This document shows, one piece after another, positions 6,502 through 11,258 of a stretch of DNA of 11,258 nucleotides (position 1 is the stretch's first letter; each line of letters opens with the position of its first letter). Origin of the DNA: Methylocapsa sp. GTDB lineage: Bacteria; Pseudomonadota; Alphaproteobacteria; Rhizobiales; Beijerinckiaceae. The translations under genes and the position numbers were made by a program. The notes beneath the pieces were generated by a model. The model searched no databases, was not told the origin of the DNA, and worked only from the letters and a program-made list of their open reading frames with translations. The stretch is taken from NCBI GenBank assembly GCA_017353815.1, contig JAFMSB010000028.1:1-11258 (forward strand). Reading direction: 5' to 3'.

Positions 6502-7336
6502 TGTGGCGGACTCGGCCAATGATTCGTTCGGGATGGGTGAAGATCTCGAAATCCTGTCCCCGCGCGATCGCGACGAGTGTAATGCCGCATTTGTCTGCAA
6601 GCCGGATGCCCGCGGCGGTGGGAGCAGACACAGCGCAGACGGCCGGCGCGCCAAGCCGGGCCGCTTTCTGGATGAGCTCAATCGATACCCGGCTCGTGAG
6701 AAGCACGAGACCGTGTGCGGGCGAGATACCTCCCCGCAGCCGCGCGCCGGCGAGCTTATCAAGCGCGTTATGCCGCCCCACATCCTCGCGCACGGCGATA
6801 AGTCCGGCCGCCGGAGTCCAAAAACCCGCGGCGTGGACGGTGCGGGTCAAGCGGTTCAATGTCTGCCTCGCCGGCAGCGCCGCCATCGCCTCGACGATCG
6901 CCTCCGGATTAAAGCGGCTTGCATTGGCAACATAAGGCGCAGGCCTTGCCGCTTCTTCAAGGCTTTCGATGCCGCAAAGCCCGCAGCCGGTGGGTCCCGC
7001 CATGCTGCGCCTTCGTGACGCATAAGCCTTCGCCTTGTGCTCCGGCAGCCATGCCCGCAGCTCGATGCCAAGCTCACTTGCGACTACTTCGAGGCTTTCG
7101 ATCTCCTCCGGGTTCTCAATCAGACCTTCGGTAATCGCAAAGCCAGCCGCAAAATCTTCGAGATCGGCCGGAGTTGCCATCATCACCGCATGCGTTGTGC
7201 CATTGAAGGTGAAAGCGATGGCCGTCTCTTCCGGCACCTGGCGGGCCGATTGCGATGCCTCCCTATTGCGCCAGGAAAGGCATGGCGCGCTGACCACTGG
7301 CGGCGGAATTTCGCCGCCCAAATTTTCGTCGCTCAT
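6491..7336 (-). CDS. fdhD: Formate dehydrogenase accessory sulfurtransferase FdhD (FdsC)
   Basis: FdhD moves sulfur from a cysteine desulfurase to the bis-MGD molybdenum cofactor, a step needed before formate dehydrogenase becomes active. In fds operons this gene is often called fdsC. The 281-residue length is normal. Diagnostic segments are DFAAGFAITEGLI (61-73), the CxxC loop GCGLCG with Cys118 and Cys121 that carries the sulfur, AVREDVGRHNALDKL (181-195), LTSRVSIELIQKA (213-225) and a C-terminal FEIFTHPERI (263-272). The start ATG overlaps the fdsA stop codon (ATGA at 7336..7333), indicating translational coupling with its client enzyme. It overlaps fdsD by 11 bases at its end. The first 30 or so residues are low in conservation, as is common in the family. 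Confidence 0.96.
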   Translation of the reverse strand: MSDENLGGEIPPPVVSAPCLSWRNREASQSARQVPEETAIAFTFNGTTHAVMMATPADLEDFAAGFAITEGLIENPEEIESLEVVASELGIELRAWLPEHKAKAYASRRRSMAGPTGCGLCGIESLEEAARPAPYVANASRFNPEAIVEAMAALPARQTLNRLTRTVHAAGFWTPAAGLIAVREDVGRHNALDKLAGARLRGGISPAHGLVLLTSRVSIELIQKAARLGAPAVCAVSAPTAAGIRLADKCGITLVAIARGQDFEIFTHPERIIGRVRHNVA

Positions 7337-10179
7337 TCGGCAGCTTCGACTGTCTCAGAGATGCGCCGGCTCTGCTCGGACTGGCGGCGATAACGCTCTT
7401 GCCAGTCGGTCGGCCCGTTGGAGCGCGCAACCTGCACCGCCGTGACCTTGTATTCTGGGCAATTGGTTGCCCAGTCGGAAAAATCGGTCGTGACGACATT
7501 GGCCTGCGTGTCCGGGTGGTGGAACGTCGTATAGACGACACCTGGGGCCACCCGCTCCGTGATAAGGGCACGCAAGGTCGTTTCCCCCGCGCGGCTTGAG
7601 AGCTTCACCCAATCGCCGTCGCGAAGGCCGCGCTGCTCGGCATCGTGGGGATGAATCTCGAGCCGGTCTTCGGGGTGCCAGGCGACGTTCGCAGTGCGCC
7701 GCGTTTGCGCCCCGACATTGTAATGGCTGAGAATCCGCCCCGTCGTGAGCAGAAGCGGATAGCGCGGCCCGGACTTTTCGTCGGTCGCCACATATTCGGT
7801 GAGGACGAATTTGCCCTTGCCCCGCACGAAATGGTCTATGTGCATGACCGGCGTCCCTTCCGGGTGCTCGGCGTTGCAAGGCCATTGGACCGAACCCACT
7901 TCGTCGAGCTTGGCAAAAGAAATGCCGGCAAAGCTCGGCGTCGTCGCGGCGATCTCGTCCAAAATCTCGCCCGCGTGCTTGTAGTTCATCGGCACACCCA
8001 TGGCTTGGGCGAGCTTTACCGTGATTTCCCAATCGGCATAGCCGTTTTTGGGGCTCATCAACCGGCGCACCCGCTGCACCCTGCGCTCGGCATTGGTAAA
8101 AGTGCCGTCCTTCTCGAGGAAGGTCGAGCCCGGCAAGAACACATGGGCGTAGTTCGCCGTCTCGTTAAGGAAGAGATCCTGGACGACCACGCATTCCATT
8201 GCCGCTAAGCCCGCCGCAACGTGATGCGTGTCCGGATCGGATTGGAGGATGTCCTCGCCTTCGATGTAAATGCCCTTGAACGAGCCATCGACCGCGGCAT
8301 CGAGCATGTTCGGGATACGCATGCCCGGCTCCTTGTCGATCGTAACGCCCCACAGCTTTTCAAACATCGTGCGGACGGCATCGTTGGAGACATGCCGGTA
8401 ATCGGTGAGCTCATGCGGGAAGGAGCCCATGTCGCAGGCGCCTTGCACATTATTCTGGCCACGCAAAGGATTGACTCCGACGCCTTCGCGGCCGAGATTT
8501 CCCGTCGCCATCGCGAGATTTGCAAGGGCGAGCACCGTGGTCGAGCCTTGACTGTGCTCGGTGACGCCAAGCCCGTAATAGATCGCCGCATTGCCGCCCA
8601 TCGCATAGAGCCGCGCCGCCTTGCGGATAAGCTCGGCAGGAACGCCGGACACTTTCGCGACCGCTTCCGGACTGTTGCGCGGCTGCGAAACGAATTCCGC
8701 CCATTCCTGAAACTCGTCCCAGTCGCAGCGCTCGCGCACAAAGGCCTCGTTCACGAGGCCTTCGGTTACAATGACATGTGCAAGCGCGGTTAGGACCGCG
8801 ACATTCGTGCCGGGCCGCAAAGGCAAATGATAATCGGCCTCGACGTGCGGTGTGCGCACGAGGTCGATGCGGCGCGGGTCGAGGACGATCAGCCTCGCGC
8901 CCTGGCGCAGCCGCTTTTTCATATGCGAGGCAAACACCGGATGGCCATCGGTCGGGTTGGCACCGACAATCATGACGACATCGGTTTGATCGATCGAGTC
9001 GAAATCCTGCGTGCCCGCCGAGGTGCCAAAGGCGGTCCCCAGCCCATAGCCCGTCGGCGAGTGGCATACGCGCGCGCAGGTATCGACGTTGTTATTGCCA
9101 AAACCCGCCCGGACGAGTTTCTGGATGAGGTAGGTCTCCTCATTGGTGCAACGCGAAGAGGTGATGCCGCCGATCGAGTTTCTACCGTATTTCGCCTGGA
9201 CGCGCTTCAATTCCGATGCCGCATAGGCGAAGGCCTCATCCCAGGAGACTTCGCGCCAGGGGTCGGAGACCTTGGCCCGGATCATGGGCTTGAGTATCCG
9301 GTCCTTATGGGTCGCATAGCCCCAGGCGAAACGGCCCTTGACGCAGGAATGGCCGTGATTGGCCTTGCCATCCTTCCATGGCACCATGCGCACGAGCTCT
9401 TCGCCGCGCATTTCGGCCTTGAAGGCGCAGCCAACGCCGCAATAGGCGCAGGTGGTAACCGCCGAATGCTCGGCCTGGCCGATGTCAATAACCGACTTCT
9501 CAACCAGGGTCGCGGTCGGGCAAGCCTGCACGCAGGCGCCGCAAGAGACGCATTCCGACTGAAGGAAAGGCTCCATTTGCCCCGCCGAAACCCGGCTGTC
9601 GAAGCCGCGCCCGTCAATTGTAAGCGCGAAAGTCCCCTGCACCTCCTCGCAGGCGCGGATGCAGCGGTTGCAGACGATGCATTTCGCAGGGTCGTAGGTG
9701 AAATAAGGGTTTGATTCGTCCTTCTTGTCATCGAGATGGTTTGCGCCCGCATAACCATAGCGCACGTCGCGCAGCCCGACATTGCCGGCCTCGGTCTGCA
9801 GCTCGCAATTGCCATTGACGGCGCACGTCAAGCAATCGAGCGGATGGTCGGAAATATAAAGCTCCATCACCCCTTTGCGAAGCTGCTTTAGCCGCTCCGT
9901 CTGGGTGTGGACGACCATGCCCGGCGCAACCGGCGTGGTGCAGGAGGCAGGCGTCCCCGCCCTGCCCTCGATCTCGACGAGGCACAGGCGGCACGAGCCA
10001 AAGGCTTCGATCATATCGGTCGCGCAGAGCTTTGGAATTTTGGTGCCAATTTCCATCGCCGCCCGCATGATCGACGTGCCTTCCGGCACCTCGACCTCAA
10101 GCCCGTCGATGGTGAGGGTCACGGTCTTGTCCGAACGCGAAGCAGGTGTGCCAAAATCGATTTCGGTGACCATTGACAT
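7333..10179 (-). CDS. fdsA: NAD-dependent formate dehydrogenase alpha subunit FdsA
   Basis: FdsA is the catalytic subunit of the soluble molybdenum enzyme that oxidises formate to CO2. The 948-residue chain carries, in order: a 2Fe-2S ferredoxin domain (Cys52, 63, 66, 80); a NuoG-type His-Cys3 4Fe-4S site (His112, Cys116, 119, 125); two ferredoxin 4Fe-4S motifs (Cys167/170/173/177 and Cys210/213/216/220); the proximal 4Fe-4S site (Cys244, 247, 251, 279); and the molybdopterin oxidoreductase and dinucleotide-binding domains to the end. Cys372-His373, in ARVCHSPTGYGLG, is the expected molybdenum-ligand/active-site pair. Its codon is TGC, so this is a cysteine and not a selenocysteine enzyme. 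All cluster ligands of the Rhodobacter capsulatus type are present. The start at 10179 is favoured over ATG 10173 by AGGAGG at 10194..10189 with a 9-nt spacer. It follows fdsB by 21 bases. Confidence 0.98.
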   Translation of the reverse strand: MSMVTEIDFGTPASRSDKTVTLTIDGLEVEVPEGTSIMRAAMEIGTKIPKLCATDMIEAFGSCRLCLVEIEGRAGTPASCTTPVAPGMVVHTQTERLKQLRKGVMELYISDHPLDCLTCAVNGNCELQTEAGNVGLRDVRYGYAGANHLDDKKDESNPYFTYDPAKCIVCNRCIRACEEVQGTFALTIDGRGFDSRVSAGQMEPFLQSECVSCGACVQACPTATLVEKSVIDIGQAEHSAVTTCAYCGVGCAFKAEMRGEELVRMVPWKDGKANHGHSCVKGRFAWGYATHKDRILKPMIRAKVSDPWREVSWDEAFAYAASELKRVQAKYGRNSIGGITSSRCTNEETYLIQKLVRAGFGNNNVDTCARVCHSPTGYGLGTAFGTSAGTQDFDSIDQTDVVMIVGANPTDGHPVFASHMKKRLRQGARLIVLDPRRIDLVRTPHVEADYHLPLRPGTNVAVLTALAHVIVTEGLVNEAFVRERCDWDEFQEWAEFVSQPRNSPEAVAKVSGVPAELIRKAARLYAMGGNAAIYYGLGVTEHSQGSTTVLALANLAMATGNLGREGVGVNPLRGQNNVQGACDMGSFPHELTDYRHVSNDAVRTMFEKLWGVTIDKEPGMRIPNMLDAAVDGSFKGIYIEGEDILQSDPDTHHVAAGLAAMECVVVQDLFLNETANYAHVFLPGSTFLEKDGTFTNAERRVQRVRRLMSPKNGYADWEITVKLAQAMGVPMNYKHAGEILDEIAATTPSFAGISFAKLDEVGSVQWPCNAEHPEGTPVMHIDHFVRGKGKFVLTEYVATDEKSGPRYPLLLTTGRILSHYNVGAQTRRTANVAWHPEDRLEIHPHDAEQRGLRDGDWVKLSSRAGETTLRALITERVAPGVVYTTFHHPDTQANVVTTDFSDWATNCPEYKVTAVQVARSNGPTDWQERYRRQSEQSRRISETVEAAE

Positions 10180-10200
10180 GGCAGTCTTCCTCCTATTGGC

Positions 10201-11258
10201 CTATTCGGCGGCGGCGAGAGTGCGCGGCGCGAAATCTTCCCGGAAGTGGCGAACGGCGCTCATCACGGGGTAAGGCACGAACCCCCCCAGGGCGCATAGC
10301 GAACCGAACTTCATTGTATTGCAAAGGTCTTCGAGGAGGGCCATATTGGCCTCCGGCCTTATGCCCTGCAGCACGCGGTCGATAACCTCCATGCCGCGGA
10401 CCGAGCCGATCCGGCAGGGTGTGCACTTCCCGCAGCTTTCGACCGCGCAAAATTCCATGGCGAACCGCGCCATCTTGGCCATATCGACGGTATCGTCGAA
10501 CACCACTATCCCGCCGTGGCCAATGAGGCCGTCCTTGGCGGCGAAAGCCTCATAGTCATAGGGCATATCAAACATAGAGCGCGGGAAATAGGCGCCAAGA
10601 GGGCCGCCGCATTGCACCGCCCGCACCGGCCGGCCGGAGAAGGAACCTCCGCCGATGCCCTCGACAATCTCGCCGAGCGCCGGGCCAAAGCCCGTCTCGT
10701 AAAGGCCGCCATAGCGGACATTGCCGGCAATCTGGATTGGCATTGTGCCACGCGAACGGGCAAAGCCAAAGGAAGCATAGAATTCGCCGCCGCGGTCAAG
10801 AATGCTGGGAGCCGCCACGAGCGAAAGAACATTGTTGACGACGGTCGGCTTGCCAAAGAGACCCTTGTGCGCGGGCAGAGGCGGCTTTGCCCGGACAATG
10901 CCGCGCTTGCCTTCGAGGCTGTCGAGGAGAGAGGTCTCTTCGCCGCAGACATAAGCGCCGGCGCCCATTCGAAGCTCGAGTTCGAATGCATACCCGGAGC
11001 CCAAAATATCGGTGCCAAGATAGCCCGCCTCACGCGCGATCCTGATGGCTTCCAAAAAGGTCTTTCCCGCATGGGGATATTCGGAGCGGCAATAGACATA
11101 GCCCTTGGTTGCGCCAACCCCGATGCCGCAAATCGCCATGCCCTCGATCAGGGCAAAGGGATCCCCTTCCATGATCATGCGGTCGGCAAAAGTGCCGCTA
11201 TCGCCCTCATCCGCATTGCAGACGACATATTTTTGATCTGCCGGGGTATCGGCAACGG
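10201..11258 (-). CDS. fdsB: NAD-dependent formate dehydrogenase beta subunit FdsB, N-terminus outside window
   Basis: FdsB is the NuoF-like subunit that takes electrons from FdsA and reduces NAD+. The frame is open to the window edge, giving 351 C-terminal residues; family members are near 500-520, so roughly the first third (thioredoxin-like part) is missing. Visible motifs are the FMN site KYVVCNADEGDSGTFADR (visible residues 9-26), the nucleotide-binding loop MGAGAYVCGEETSLLDSLEG (97-116), PTVVNNVLSL (137-146), and the C-terminal 4Fe-4S site ESCGKCTPCR, with Cys275, 278 and 281 plus Cys321 in SLCALGG. The stop lies 21 bases before the fdsA start. fdsG, encoding the NuoE-like gamma subunit, is expected directly upstream beyond 11258, along with the operon promoter. 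Confidence 0.97.
   Translation of the reverse strand, partial: VADTPADQKYVVCNADEGDSGTFADRMIMEGDPFALIEGMAICGIGVGATKGYVYCRSEYPHAGKTFLEAIRIAREAGYLGTDILGSGYAFELELRMGAGAYVCGEETSLLDSLEGKRGIVRAKPPLPAHKGLFGKPTVVNNVLSLVAAPSILDRGGEFYASFGFARSRGTMPIQIAGNVRYGGLYETGFGPALGEIVEGIGGGSFSGRPVRAVQCGGPLGAYFPRSMFDMPYDYEAFAAKDGLIGHGGIVVFDDTVDMAKMARFAMEFCAVESCGKCTPCRIGSVRGMEVIDRVLQGIRPEANMALLEDLCNTMKFGSLCALGGFVPYPVMSAVRHFREDFAPRTLAAAE

Noticed and set aside
6502..6783. Upstream in-frame extension of fdsD to give a 181-residue protein
   Set aside because: The extra N-terminal part is Arg/Ser/Pro-rich, lies antiphase within well-conserved fdhD, and FdsD family features begin only near the Met at 6501.
9064..9066. Selenocysteine at the FdsA active site
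   Set aside because: The codon is TGC (Cys372); no in-frame TGA is present.
8827..9714. Long plus-strand ORF (295 codons) opposite fdsA
   Set aside because: It is antisense to an intact, motif-complete fdsA; such open frames are common opposite GC-rich genes and its translation shows no recognisable domain.

Overview
The window reads as the chromosome of an alphaproteobacterium, probably a methylotroph-like member of the Hyphomicrobiales such as the Beijerinckiaceae. The grounds are an alphaproteobacterial-type ParC, a soluble NAD-dependent formate dehydrogenase in the fdsGBA-fdhD-fdsD order, and GC of roughly 60% in the core genes. The taxonomic placement is inference; no rRNA or tRNA gene is present to anchor it.

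Layout: (1) 22-2212, minus strand: a tightly coupled pair of genes for exported proteins, a small cupin-like protein followed one base later by a 587-residue PQQ-type beta-propeller protein. Sampled lines of this block are distinctly lower in GC than the rest. (2) 2213-2473: a non-coding or at best doubtful gap holding two inverted repeats, one 30 nt upstream of the cupin-like gene and one just after the parC stop. (3) 2474-4717, minus: parC, topoisomerase IV subunit A. (4) 4718-4852: a short divergent promoter region with a 13-bp palindrome. (5) 4853-6112, plus: the only plus-strand gene, a membrane-anchored SGNH/GDSL-type protein. (6) 6113-6237: a convergent gap with no convincing terminator. 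(7) 6238-11258, minus: the 3' part of a formate dehydrogenase operon, transcribed fdsB (5' end outside the window), fdsA, fdhD, fdsD.

The formate dehydrogenase genes make one functional unit. FdsA binds the molybdenum cofactor and oxidises formate to CO2, passing electrons along its Fe-S clusters to FdsB, which holds FMN and a 4Fe-4S cluster and reduces NAD+. FdhD sulfurates the cofactor before insertion, and FdsD is the small delta subunit or assembly factor. The NuoE-like fdsG is expected just beyond position 11258. The other genes have no evident link to formate oxidation.

I see no clear candidate for a wholly new system. The least explained part is the cupin/propeller pair with its upstream inverted repeat.
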